From positions 2,790,001 to 2,854,000 of the forward strand of contig NZ_JBEGII010000001.1 of NCBI RefSeq assembly GCF_040675875.1: a stretch of DNA of 64,000 nt, in the 5' to 3' direction. Below the pieces are notes generated by a model. That model had not been told where the DNA came from, did no database searches, and was given only the letters and a program-made list of their open reading frames with translations. This DNA is from Microbacterium sp. LWO12-1.2 (GTDB lineage: Bacteria > Actinomycetota > Actinomycetes > Actinomycetales > Microbacteriaceae). Positions 51,124 to 59,335 of this stretch are shown one piece after another. Positions within the stretch are counted from its first letter, which is position 1. Every line of letters begins with the position of its first letter. The position numbers and the translations under genes were made by a program.

Positions 51124-53382
51124 TCAGGCGCTGCGGTCAGGACCTTCCGCCGATGATTTCTCGACCAGGGCCTCGGCCGCCGCCACCTCGGCTGCGGGCA
51201 CCTGCGCGCCCACGGACGCTCCGATCACGGCATCTGCCGCGGCATCCTCCGCCTCGCCGCTGACGACGACCGGGGTCGAGCCGGTGAGGGCGTCTTCCGC
51301 ATCGATGTCAGTGGCCGCCTGCTCGAACTGCGACTGGTACAGGCGCCAGTAGGCCCCCTGCGCCGCGATGAGCTCGTCGTGCGTGCCCTTCTCGACGATG
51401 TCGCCGTGCTCCATCACCAGGATGAGGTCGGCATCGCGGATGGTCGACAGACGGTGCGCGATCACGAACGAGGTGCGGCCCTCGCGAAGAGCAGCCATCG
51501 CCTTCTGGAGCAGCAGCTCGGTGCGCGTATCGACCGCCGACGTGGCCTCATCGAGGATCAGGATCGACGGCTTCGCGACGAACGCCCGTGCGATGGTGAT
51601 GAGCTGGCGCTCACCGGCCGACACGTTCGCAGCGTCCTCGTCGAGCACGGTGTCGTACCCCTCGGGGAGAGCGTGCACGAAGCGGTCGACGTAGGTCGCC
51701 GCGGCGGCCTCCTGGACCTCCTCATCGGTCGCGGTCGAGCGGCCGTAGCGGATGTTCTCGCGGATACTGCCGGCGAACAGCCACGGGTCCTGGAGCACCA
51801 TGCCGGTACGCGACCGCAGCTCGTCGCGGGTCACCTCGGCGATGTCCTGCCCGTCGAGCATGATCCGTCCACCGCTGAGCTCGTAGAAACGCATGATCAG
51901 GTTGACCAGCGTGGTCTTGCCGGCACCGGTCGGGCCGACGATCGCGACGGTCTGACCGGGCTCCACCCGGAATGACAGATCCCGGATGAGCGGACGCTCC
52001 GGCGTGTACGAGAACGCGACGTTCTGGAACTCGATCACGCCCTTGCCCTCTGCCAGCTCGGGGGCATCGACGTCGTCGGCCTCCTGCTCGTCGGCGTCGA
52101 GCAACTGGAAGACCCGCTCGGCCGACGCGGTTCCGGACTGGACGACGGCAGCCATGCCACCCAGCTCGGACAGCGGCTGCGTGAACTGCTGCGAGTACTG
52201 GATGAAAGCCTGCACGTCACCGAGGCGCAGCTGCCCGTTCGCGACCATCAGACCGCCGAGCACCGCGATGCCCACGTAGCTGAGGTTTCCGACGAACATC
52301 ATCGCCGGCATGATGATGCCGGACAGGAACTGCGCCTTGAAGCTCGCCTGGAACAGCTCTTCGTTCTCGTCCTGGAACTTCTCCAGCGCGTCCTTCTCAC
52401 GACCGAAGACCTTCACCAGCGCGTGGCCGGAGAATGCCTCCTCGACGCGGGCGTTCAGTCGTCCGACCTTGCGCCATTGGCTGCCGAAGGCCTTCTGCGA
52501 CCGCGGCCCGATGATGCCGAAGATCACACCCATGAGGGGCAGCGTGATGAGGGCGACGAGCGCCAGCTGCCACGAGATCGAGAACATCATCACGAGCACG
52601 CCGATCACGGTGAGCACCGAGGTGAGCGCACCCGAGAGCGACTGCTGCATCGTCTGCGTGATGTTGTCGATGTCGTTGGTCACCCGTGAGATCAGCTCAC
52701 CGCGCTGCACCTTGTCGAAGTAGGCCAGAGGCAGGCGGTTGATCTTCGCCTCGACCGATTCGCGCAGCCTCCACATGGTGCGGACCATGATCACGTTGAT
52801 CACGTAGCCCTGGATCCAGGTGAGGAACGCCGCAGCCACGTAGATGCTGAGGACGGCGGCGATGACCAGCCGCAGGGCGTCGAAGTCGATCCCCTGGCCG
52901 ACCGTGAAGTCACCCAGCGCCCCGACCTGGTTCGCGAAGTCATCCTGTCCACCGGCCCGCAGGGCCTCGACGACGACATCCTGCGATGTGCCGGCCGGGA
53001 AGCCGGGGAAGCCGTCGCTCGGCTGCCCGAGCTGGATGGAGATGAACCCCTTGTAGACGAGGTTGGTCGCCTCGGCGAGCACCTTGGGCGCGGCGACGGT
53101 CAGCACGACGCCGATGGCGCCCAGGATCGACACGAAGACGAACCAGAGGGCCGACGGCTTCAGCAGCCCGATCATCCGGGCGAAGCTCGGACCGAAGTTG
53201 TCGGCCTTGCCCGGCGCGACGCTGTCCCAGTCGCCGGAGTTCTGACGCGCCTGCTCCGCGAGCTCGGCCTCGTACTTCTCCTCGGCGGTCAGCTCGGGTT
53301 CGATGGTCGCCACTCTGCCGCGGCCACGCTGCTTTCGGGTATCGGTCCCTGAGCCTGTCGAAGGGTTGCTCTGCTCGCTCAT
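51124..53382 (-). CDS. ABC exporter half-transporter with canonical ATPase site
   Basis: 752 residues from the ATG at 53382, which overlaps the preceding stop (ATGA). The N-terminus holds the dispersed repeat, read as NPSTGSG. Then come six membrane helices, with an unusually long ~60-residue extracellular loop after the first (Gly/Asp/Phe-rich, FPGFPAGTSQD). The ATPase domain has Walker A GPTGAGKTT, the signature NVSAGERQLI and Walker B LILDEATSAVD. The C-terminus is an Ala/Glu-rich tail of ~70 residues. With the next gene it forms a heterodimeric (TmrAB/BmrCD-like) exporter of drugs or lipids. Confidence 0.92.
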   Translation of the reverse strand: MSEQSNPSTGSGTDTRKQRGRGRVATIEPELTAEEKYEAELAEQARQNSGDWDSVAPGKADNFGPSFARMIGLLKPSALWFVFVSILGAIGVVLTVAAPKVLAEATNLVYKGFISIQLGQPSDGFPGFPAGTSQDVVVEALRAGGQDDFANQVGALGDFTVGQGIDFDALRLVIAAVLSIYVAAAFLTWIQGYVINVIMVRTMWRLRESVEAKINRLPLAYFDKVQRGELISRVTNDIDNITQTMQQSLSGALTSVLTVIGVLVMMFSISWQLALVALITLPLMGVIFGIIGPRSQKAFGSQWRKVGRLNARVEEAFSGHALVKVFGREKDALEKFQDENEELFQASFKAQFLSGIIMPAMMFVGNLSYVGIAVLGGLMVANGQLRLGDVQAFIQYSQQFTQPLSELGGMAAVVQSGTASAERVFQLLDADEQEADDVDAPELAEGKGVIEFQNVAFSYTPERPLIRDLSFRVEPGQTVAIVGPTGAGKTTLVNLIMRFYELSGGRIMLDGQDIAEVTRDELRSRTGMVLQDPWLFAGSIRENIRYGRSTATDEEVQEAAAATYVDRFVHALPEGYDTVLDEDAANVSAGERQLITIARAFVAKPSILILDEATSAVDTRTELLLQKAMAALREGRTSFVIAHRLSTIRDADLILVMEHGDIVEKGTHDELIAAQGAYWRLYQSQFEQAATDIDAEDALTGSTPVVVSGEAEDAAADAVIGASVGAQVPAAEVAAAEALVEKSSAEGPDRSA
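53347..53365 (+). repeat. Dispersed CCTGAGCCTGTCGAAGG repeat, copy D, at an exporter N-terminus
   Basis: CCCTGAGCCTGTCGAAGGG lies six codons after the exporter start and is read on the minus strand as PSTGSG. This is a different reading frame from the copies at 13686 and 31289. Confidence 0.75.
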
Positions 53383-55106
53383 GCATCCACCCCCAGCTGC
53401 GACTCGACGATCTCGCGGTAGGTGTCGCTCGTCACGAGCAGCTCCTCGTGCGTGCCGACGCCGACCATGGTGCCGCCGTCGAGCACGACGATGCGATCGG
53501 CATCCGTGATCGTGGAGATGCGCTGCGCGACCACGATCTTCGTCACGTGCGGCAGCTCCCGCCACAGCGCCTGGCGCAACCGGGCATCCGTGGTCAGGTC
53601 GAGGGCCGAGAACGAGTCGTCGAAGACGAGGATCTGCGGCCTGTGCACGATCGCACGGGCGATCGCGAGGCGCTGGCGCTGACCGCCGGAGACGTTCGTC
53701 CCGCCCTGCGCGATACGTGATTCGAGCCCGTCAGGCATCTCCTCGACGAAGTCGCGGCCCTGTGCGATCTCGAGTGCCTGCCAGAGCTCTTCGTCCGTCG
53801 CCTCCTCGCGGCCGTAGCGCAGGTTGGACGCCACGGTGCCGGTGAACAGGAACGGGCGCTGGGGTACCAGGCCGATGCTGTCCCACAGCGCCTCGACGTC
53901 CGCCTCGCGCACATCGGTGCCGCCGACGTGCACTGCTCCGCCCGAGACGTCGAAGAGACGCGGGATGAGCGACACGAGGGTGGTCTTGCCCGAGCCGGTC
54001 GATCCGACGATCGCGACCGTCTCACCGGGCTGCGCGGCGAAGCTGATCCCGGTGAGCACCGGGGAGTCGGCTCCGGGGTACGTGAACTCGACGCCGTCGA
54101 GCGCCACGGATCCTGGCACGGGGAACTCGGTGACGCCGTTCTCCGGGCGGACGAGGGTCGACTCGGAGTCGAGCACCTCGCCGATGCGTTCGGCCGAGAC
54201 CGCAGCGCGCGGGATCATCATCGCCATGAAGCTCGCCATGATGACGCCGCCCATGATCTGGCCGATGTACTGCATGAAGGCGAACAGCGTGCCCACCTGG
54301 ACCGTGCCGTTGTTGACCTCGATGCCGCCGAACCAGATGACCGAGACGACGGTGACATTGAGGATGAGCATGAACAGCGGGAAGAGCAGCACGAACAGCG
54401 ACCCGACCTTGCGCCCGACGTCCATGATGTCGGTGTTCGCGCCGCGGAAGCGCTCTTCCTCGATGCGCTCGCGCACGAAGGCGCGCACGACGCGGACGCC
54501 AGTGAGCTGCTCGCGCATGATGCGGTTGACGTTGTCGAGCTTGCCTTGGTAGGTGCGGAACAGGGGAACCATGCGCCCGATCACCAGAGCGGCGAGCAGC
54601 AGCAGCAGCGGCACCGAGACGGCGATGAGCCAACTCAGGCCTGCGTTGGTCTGGATGGCGAAGATGATGCCGCCGATCGCGAGCAGCGGTGCCGTGACGA
54701 GCATGGTCGCGCCCATCATGGCGAGCATCTGCACCTGCTGCACGTCGTTCGTGTTGCGGGTGATGAGCGAGCCGGCGCCGAACTGCGACACCTCACGCTC
54801 GGAGAAGCCGCTGACCTTGCCGAAGACATCGGCACGGATGTCACGGCCGGCGCCCATCGCTGCACGCGCCGCGAAGTAGGTCGCGGTGACCGAGGCGACG
54901 ATCTGCCCCAGGGACACGGCGAGCATGAACAGACCCGTGCTCCAGATGTAGCCGGTGTCACCGAGGGCGACGCCCTTGTCGATGATGTCGGCGTTCAGGC
55001 GCGGAAGGTAGAGGGTCGCTGCCACACTCGCGAGCTGGAAGACCAGCACGGCGAGCAGCAGCCATCGGTATCGAGAGAGATAGCGGAGGAGGAGTTTTCC
55101 CAGCAC
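53379..55106 (-). CDS. ABC exporter half-transporter with degenerate ATPase site
   Basis: 575 residues from a GTG at 55106; the start is uncertain because no strong ribosome site is seen. Six membrane helices (LLLRYLSRYRWLLLAVLVFQLA onwards) precede the ATPase domain. This has Walker A GSTGSGKTT, signature NVSGGQRQRL and Walker B LVFDDSFSALD. Asp replaces the catalytic Glu after Walker B, marking the non-hydrolysing site of a heterodimeric exporter. It is translationally coupled to the partner gene (ATGA). The 271-base upstream gap may hold control elements. Confidence 0.92.
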   Translation of the reverse strand: MLGKLLLRYLSRYRWLLLAVLVFQLASVAATLYLPRLNADIIDKGVALGDTGYIWSTGLFMLAVSLGQIVASVTATYFAARAAMGAGRDIRADVFGKVSGFSEREVSQFGAGSLITRNTNDVQQVQMLAMMGATMLVTAPLLAIGGIIFAIQTNAGLSWLIAVSVPLLLLLAALVIGRMVPLFRTYQGKLDNVNRIMREQLTGVRVVRAFVRERIEEERFRGANTDIMDVGRKVGSLFVLLFPLFMLILNVTVVSVIWFGGIEVNNGTVQVGTLFAFMQYIGQIMGGVIMASFMAMMIPRAAVSAERIGEVLDSESTLVRPENGVTEFPVPGSVALDGVEFTYPGADSPVLTGISFAAQPGETVAIVGSTGSGKTTLVSLIPRLFDVSGGAVHVGGTDVREADVEALWDSIGLVPQRPFLFTGTVASNLRYGREEATDEELWQALEIAQGRDFVEEMPDGLESRIAQGGTNVSGGQRQRLAIARAIVHRPQILVFDDSFSALDLTTDARLRQALWRELPHVTKIVVAQRISTITDADRIVVLDGGTMVGVGTHEELLVTSDTYREIVESQLGVDA

Positions 55107-55377
55107 AGGCGGACTTTCTAGGAAGGATGAATCGGCGGATTTCTCGGCTGACGGATGCCGACCGACAATCGGCCACAAGAAAGAGTGCCACGAAGCGCCG
55201 ACATTCGTATCCCCCTATCGGGGGACCTTCGCTGACAGCGAACCATTCTCCGGTGCGGCCAGAGGTTTCTGCACCCTGCCGAACAACCTGGCACCTCGCG
55301 CCGGAATCGCGCCCGCATTCGACGACAGATGCCATCTCCCTCAGCATCCTCCGGCCCGAGGGCGACTCCGCGGCGAC
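55107..55377. other. Long leader of the ABC exporter operon
   Basis: A 271-base gap between two minus-strand genes. It contains a small hairpin, TCCCCC-TATC-GGGGGA (55210-55225), in a patch less GC-rich than its flanks. No coding frame with a ribosome site was found. It probably holds the exporter promoter and a transcribed leader; I cannot match it to a known riboswitch. Confidence 0.4.
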
Positions 55378-56439
55378 TCAGAAGAGCGGATGCCGTGGCA
55401 CGTAGTTCCGCGCGTCCGCACCCGCGTCCGGCCCCAGCTCGGCGAGCGTCGCGGGCTGCCAGCGGGGGTTGCGGTCCTTGTCGACCAGCTGCGCGCGGAT
55501 TCCTTCGACGAGGTCGGGGTGCTCGTTCACGAACCAGAGCACGCGGCGGTACTCCCCCTCCAGCGCAGCGCGGAGGCCCGATGCCGCGCGCGCCTCGCGC
55601 ACCGCGTCGAGCGTCACCACGAGGCCGGTCGGAGCGAGCCCTTCGAGCAGGTCGGCGATGGCAGCGGCATCCGTGGTGCCCTGCGCGTGGAGTCGTTCGA
55701 CGATCTCCTCCACGGTCGGCGCCGAGAAGGCTTCGTCGATCGCGGGGCGCAGGCCGGGCAGAGTCGACGGTTCCGGGGTCTCATCGAACAGCAGCACGAT
55801 CTCGCTGGGACCGGTGGGGTCGGCACGGAAGGCGAGAGCCTCCCGGAGGGCATCGAGTCGGTCGGACGGCACGACATGGTCCGCGAAACCGAGGTACACG
55901 GCATCCGCTCCGTTCATGGTCTGACCGGTGAGGCCGAAGTACTCCCCGAACCGGCCGGGTGCCCGACCGAGCAACCAGGTACCGCCGACGTCCGGCGTGA
56001 AGCCGATACGGGTCTCCGGCATCGCCAGCTTCGATCGTTCGGTGACGATGCGGATCGCCGCGTGTCCGGCGAGTCCGATGCCGCCGCCCATCGTGATGCC
56101 GTCGGCGAGGGCGACGACCGGCTTGGGGTACTCGGCGATCAGTGCGTTGAGCGCGTACTCGGCGCGGAAGAACTCCGCCGTCTCCTCCGCGCGTCCACCC
56201 ACGATCTGGGCATGCAGTGCGCGCACGTCCCCGCCCGCGCACATGCCGCGCTCGCCCTCTCCGTCGATCAGGACGATCTGCACATCGGTGTCGTCGCGCC
56301 AGGCGTGGAGGGTCCGGGTGAGGATCTCGATCATGCCGAGATCGAGGGCGTTGATCGCCTCAGGGCGGTTGAGCGTGAGTCGGCCAAGGGCTCCTTCCGT
56401 GCGGACGAGGACACGGGGAGCAGGCGCGGATTCGGTCAC
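55378..56439 (-). CDS. Enoyl-CoA hydratase family, 3-hydroxyisobutyryl-CoA hydrolase-like
   Basis: 353 residues from a GTG at 56439. TAGCCT seven bases upstream suggests a leaderless mRNA. The crotonase fold shows the oxyanion residues in ERGMCAGGDVRALHAQ and DGITMGGGIGLAGHA. The Glu of PETRIGFTPDVGGTWLL and the long C-terminal half are typical of 3-hydroxyisobutyryl-CoA hydrolase, which frees 3-hydroxyisobutyrate in valine breakdown. Other valine-pathway genes are not adjacent, so the assignment rests on sequence only. Confidence 0.88.
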   Translation of the reverse strand: MTESAPAPRVLVRTEGALGRLTLNRPEAINALDLGMIEILTRTLHAWRDDTDVQIVLIDGEGERGMCAGGDVRALHAQIVGGRAEETAEFFRAEYALNALIAEYPKPVVALADGITMGGGIGLAGHAAIRIVTERSKLAMPETRIGFTPDVGGTWLLGRAPGRFGEYFGLTGQTMNGADAVYLGFADHVVPSDRLDALREALAFRADPTGPSEIVLLFDETPEPSTLPGLRPAIDEAFSAPTVEEIVERLHAQGTTDAAAIADLLEGLAPTGLVVTLDAVREARAASGLRAALEGEYRRVLWFVNEHPDLVEGIRAQLVDKDRNPRWQPATLAELGPDAGADARNYVPRHPLF

Positions 56440-56549
56440 GGGAGCCAGGCTACTCCGATCCCGCGACGCCGGAATCCGCATGAAATACGCGATCCGACCG
56501 CTTTTCCGGCAGGATAGAGGGAAGTGCCCAATGCAAGGAGAGGTCGCGG

Positions 56550-58649
56550 ATGCCCGACGGACAGGTGCTCGAGTTCACACATGTGACGAAGCGCTTCAAT
56601 GAGGTGACCGCCGTCTCGGACCTCTCTGCCCGTGTCGAGCCCGGTGCAGTCACTGCTTTCCTCGGCCCTAATGGGGCCGGTAAGACCACGACGCTGCGCA
56701 TCCTGCTCGGTCAGGTGCGAGCCACATCCGGCACCGCCACGATCGGGGGAACGCCGTTCGCGGAGCTCCGCCAGCCGCTGCGCACCATCGGCTCCGTGCT
56801 CGAGGAGACGGCCTACCGCCCTCGTCGCACGGCCAGTCGGCAGCTGACGATCGCCGCGAAGGCGAACGGCATCCCGCTGGCGCGCGTCGATGAGGTCCTC
56901 GCGCTGGTCGGGCTCGACGGCGAAGGCGATTCGCGCATCGGCGGCTTCTCGCTCGGCATGCGTCAGCGGCTGAGCGTCGCGCACGCACTGCTCGGAGACC
57001 CCGGTGCGCTCGTCTTCGACGAACCGGCGAACGGTCTCGATCCCGAAGGGATCCGGTGGATGCGTCTGCTGATGCGCCGCCTGGCGGATGAGGGCCGTAC
57101 CGTCCTCGTCTCCTCGCATGTGCTCAGCGAGGTCGAGCAGGTCGCCGACAACGTCCTCGTGCTCTCGAAGGGCCAACTGGTGCTCTCCAGCGGCATCGAG
57201 AAGCTCGCCGACCCCACGGCCGGCTCGGTCGTGGTGGATGCCGTGGACCGCGCCGCGCTCACAACTGCACTCTCGACCGCAGGCTTCGACGTGGAGGTGC
57301 TGCGCTCCGGCCTCACCGTGCGCGGAGGAGACGCAGGCACCGTCGGCGCCGTCGCCGCTGAGGCCGGCATCGCTTTGAGCACGCTCGTGCAGCGCGGTCC
57401 GACACTGGAAGACGTGTTCATCGAGCTGGTCCGCGGCGGCAAGCTCGAGGCGCGCGCTTCGGCCGCTGCGTCGCAGCTCGCACTCGCACCGACCTTCGCA
57501 GTGGCGCCCGATGCCGATTCCTCTGCAGAGGCCGAGTCGGCGGATGCCGAAGCTGCGGATGCCAGCGACACCGTGGACACCGGCGGAGACGCGGACGTGG
57601 ATGCCGGGGATGCCACTCTGATCGCTGAGATCGCCGCGGTCTCGGCCGTGTCGGCCGCAGTGTCGGAGACGGCTCCTGCGGATCCTGCTGCGGCCGCGGC
57701 GATCGCCGCAGGCGGCGATCCTGCGCACGACGAGCAGCACGACGAGCAGGCGTTCTCCGACGAGGACGCGATCGCTGTCGCAGCCGTGGAAGAGGTCGCG
57801 GAGAGCATCCGTGCGTCGGAGGGCGCGCAGCGCTCGCCCGTCGAGCTCGACGCCGATGCCGACACCATCGAGGAGAACGCGTTCGCGCAGATCGCCGTCG
57901 ATGAGGCCGTCGCCGCTGACGAGGCCCTCGCCGAGTCGGACGAGGCTCCGTCCGACTCCGCCGCCCCCTCATTCGACGAGATCCTGTTCGGCACGGCGGC
58001 TCCCGCCTCTGCTGCATCGACGCCGTCCGACGCGGACGACGAGCCCGTGCACGACGTCAGCCAGATCTTCGCCGACCGCGATGATGACGCGAGCAGCTCC
58101 GACCAGGAACACGCTGCGGTCGAGAACCACGAGGAGCCGACTCCGACCCCCGTCGATGCCCCCGTGGCCTCCGACGAGGACTCCGCTGACGAGGACGCGG
58201 CAGACGGGGACTCCGAGGGGATCGAGATCTTCGCCGACCTCCACGGTGAGAACGAGTCGGAGTCCGAGGATGCGGCAGACGAGGACTCCACGTCCGACGG
58301 CGCGGCTCCTGTGGGCGAGCAGTCCGATGAGGACCCCCGCTCCGCTGCGGTGAGCTCGATGCTCGCCGCCGCGGCCCGCGCCTACTACGAGGACGAGCCG
58401 AAAGACTATCCGCTCGGCGCCGAGACATCTGAGGCGTCCGACGCCGAGCAGCCAGGCGCCTCCGAGGAGCCGACCTCGTGGAGCGTCGCATCGACCGGCG
58501 TCATCGACACCGTGCCCGCCGCGGCACCCGTCGAGCAGGATGAGGACGGTGCCCCGGCATCCGACGAGCATCACCACGACGGTGAGCACCACGAGGGCGA
58601 GCACCACGAGGGCGAGCACCACCACGACGGCGAGCATCGTCAGGACTGA
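56550..58649 (+). CDS. ABC transporter ATPase with ~400-residue acidic, His-ending tail
   Basis: 699 residues. Residues ~1-295 are an ordinary ABC-2-type ATPase: Walker A GPNGAGKTT, signature FSLGMRQRLS, Walker B LVFDEPANGLDPEG, switch His in SSHVLSE. After ELVRGG the protein continues for ~400 residues of low-complexity Ala/Asp/Glu/Ser sequence without predicted helices for membranes. This contains IFAD twice (QIFADRDDD, EIFADLHGE). The protein ends in a His-rich stretch of HHEGE and HHHDGE units with 11 His in ~28 residues. Normal relatives stop near residue 310. No permease gene is adjacent. AAGGAGAGG precedes the ATG. The tail may bind metal or partner proteins (inference). Confidence 0.88.
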   Translation: MPDGQVLEFTHVTKRFNEVTAVSDLSARVEPGAVTAFLGPNGAGKTTTLRILLGQVRATSGTATIGGTPFAELRQPLRTIGSVLEETAYRPRRTASRQLTIAAKANGIPLARVDEVLALVGLDGEGDSRIGGFSLGMRQRLSVAHALLGDPGALVFDEPANGLDPEGIRWMRLLMRRLADEGRTVLVSSHVLSEVEQVADNVLVLSKGQLVLSSGIEKLADPTAGSVVVDAVDRAALTTALSTAGFDVEVLRSGLTVRGGDAGTVGAVAAEAGIALSTLVQRGPTLEDVFIELVRGGKLEARASAAASQLALAPTFAVAPDADSSAEAESADAEAADASDTVDTGGDADVDAGDATLIAEIAAVSAVSAAVSETAPADPAAAAAIAAGGDPAHDEQHDEQAFSDEDAIAVAAVEEVAESIRASEGAQRSPVELDADADTIEENAFAQIAVDEAVAADEALAESDEAPSDSAAPSFDEILFGTAAPASAASTPSDADDEPVHDVSQIFADRDDDASSSDQEHAAVENHEEPTPTPVDAPVASDEDSADEDAADGDSEGIEIFADLHGENESESEDAADEDSTSDGAAPVGEQSDEDPRSAAVSSMLAAAARAYYEDEPKDYPLGAETSEASDAEQPGASEEPTSWSVASTGVIDTVPAAAPVEQDEDGAPASDEHHHDGEHHEGEHHEGEHHHDGEHRQD
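58567..58640 (+). repeat. Tandem repeat coding for the His-rich C-terminus
   Basis: Units of GAGCACCACGAGGGC and close variants follow each other about four times, giving the HHEGE/HHHDGE tail. The repeat is in frame and ends three codons before the stop. Confidence 0.7.
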
Positions 58650-58673
58650 CGCACACTCCGCTCAGACAGGGAA

Positions 58674-58709
58674 GAAGCCCTCCGCGACCTTTCGGTTGCG
58701 GAGGGCTTC
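58674..58709. terminator. Strong bidirectional terminator hairpin
   Basis: GAAGCCCTCCGCGACC (58674-58689) pairs with GGTTGCGGAGGGCTTC (58694-58709), with one G-T pair and a TTTC loop. It separates two convergent genes. Confidence 0.9.
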
Positions 58710-58727
58710 TCCGTGTCATCTGGCCTG

Positions 58728-59177
58728 TCAGGCGGGCCGAGGGCGGATGACCGGACGACGGCTGCCCTTCGACACGGGAGTCGGCGCTGTCGCCACGATC
58801 TCCTCGACATCGGCCGCCTCGGTCGAGACCTCGAGACGCAGGGCCTGTGTGAGCGAGAGCCCGTGACGGGTCGTGAGGATCAGGCGCCGGTACTGCGCGT
58901 CTCCGTCCAGGTCGATCACGACGCTCGGCCGGCGGCGACGGATCAGCACGAAATCGAGGCTGCCAGCGGCCTTCCAGCTTCCGGCCGCGAGGACCCCTGG
59001 GATGTGCGTGCCGGGATTCGGCACGCCTCGCAGCCAGGTCCACGCATCGTCGGTCAGCTGCACCTTGGTGATGGTCTCGCGTGCGATCCGGAGATTCTCG
59101 CGGTGGAAGGTCGCGGCACGCTCGATCGGCGAGAGCACGACCTCCAGTTGCGTCTGATCCAACAGCAACGTCACCAT
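58728..59177 (-). CDS. Conserved-looking hypothetical protein
   Basis: 149 residues; I do not recognise a named family. The start MVTLLLDQTQLEVVLSPIERAATFHRENLRI and the central VLAAGSWKAAGSLDFVLIRRRRPSVVIDLDG suggest a beta-rich, PH-like fold of the kind that binds membranes or partners. There is no signal peptide or membrane helix. The last 25 residues are Pro/Arg/Thr-rich. It is transcribed alone, divergent from the DUF222 nuclease, with 158 bases between. Confidence 0.7.
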   Translation of the reverse strand: MVTLLLDQTQLEVVLSPIERAATFHRENLRIARETITKVQLTDDAWTWLRGVPNPGTHIPGVLAAGSWKAAGSLDFVLIRRRRPSVVIDLDGDAQYRRLILTTRHGLSLTQALRLEVSTEAADVEEIVATAPTPVSKGSRRPVIRPRPA

Positions 59178-59309
59178 GACTCCAGTCTGCCAGCGCGGTG
59201 CTGCCAGTTGTCTGGAAGTTGCTCACAGGAACGCAACGATCCATTGTCGGAACCCACCATCCGGAAGGCGCACCCGCCGACCTCACCTGTGGATAACTTC
59301 CTCCGAGTG

Positions 59310-59329
59310 TCGTACATATGTTCTAGGCT
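59310..59329 (+). promoter_or_regulatory. LexA-like SOS box overlapping the nuclease -10 box
   Basis: TCGTAC-ATAT-GTTCTA (59310-59325) matches 10 of 12 defined bases of the actinobacterial LexA consensus TCGAAC-N4-GTTCGA. It overlaps TAGGCT (59324-59329), the -10 box six bases before the ATG, so a bound LexA would shut transcription off. Confidence 0.6.
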
Positions 59330-59335
59330 AGCAGC

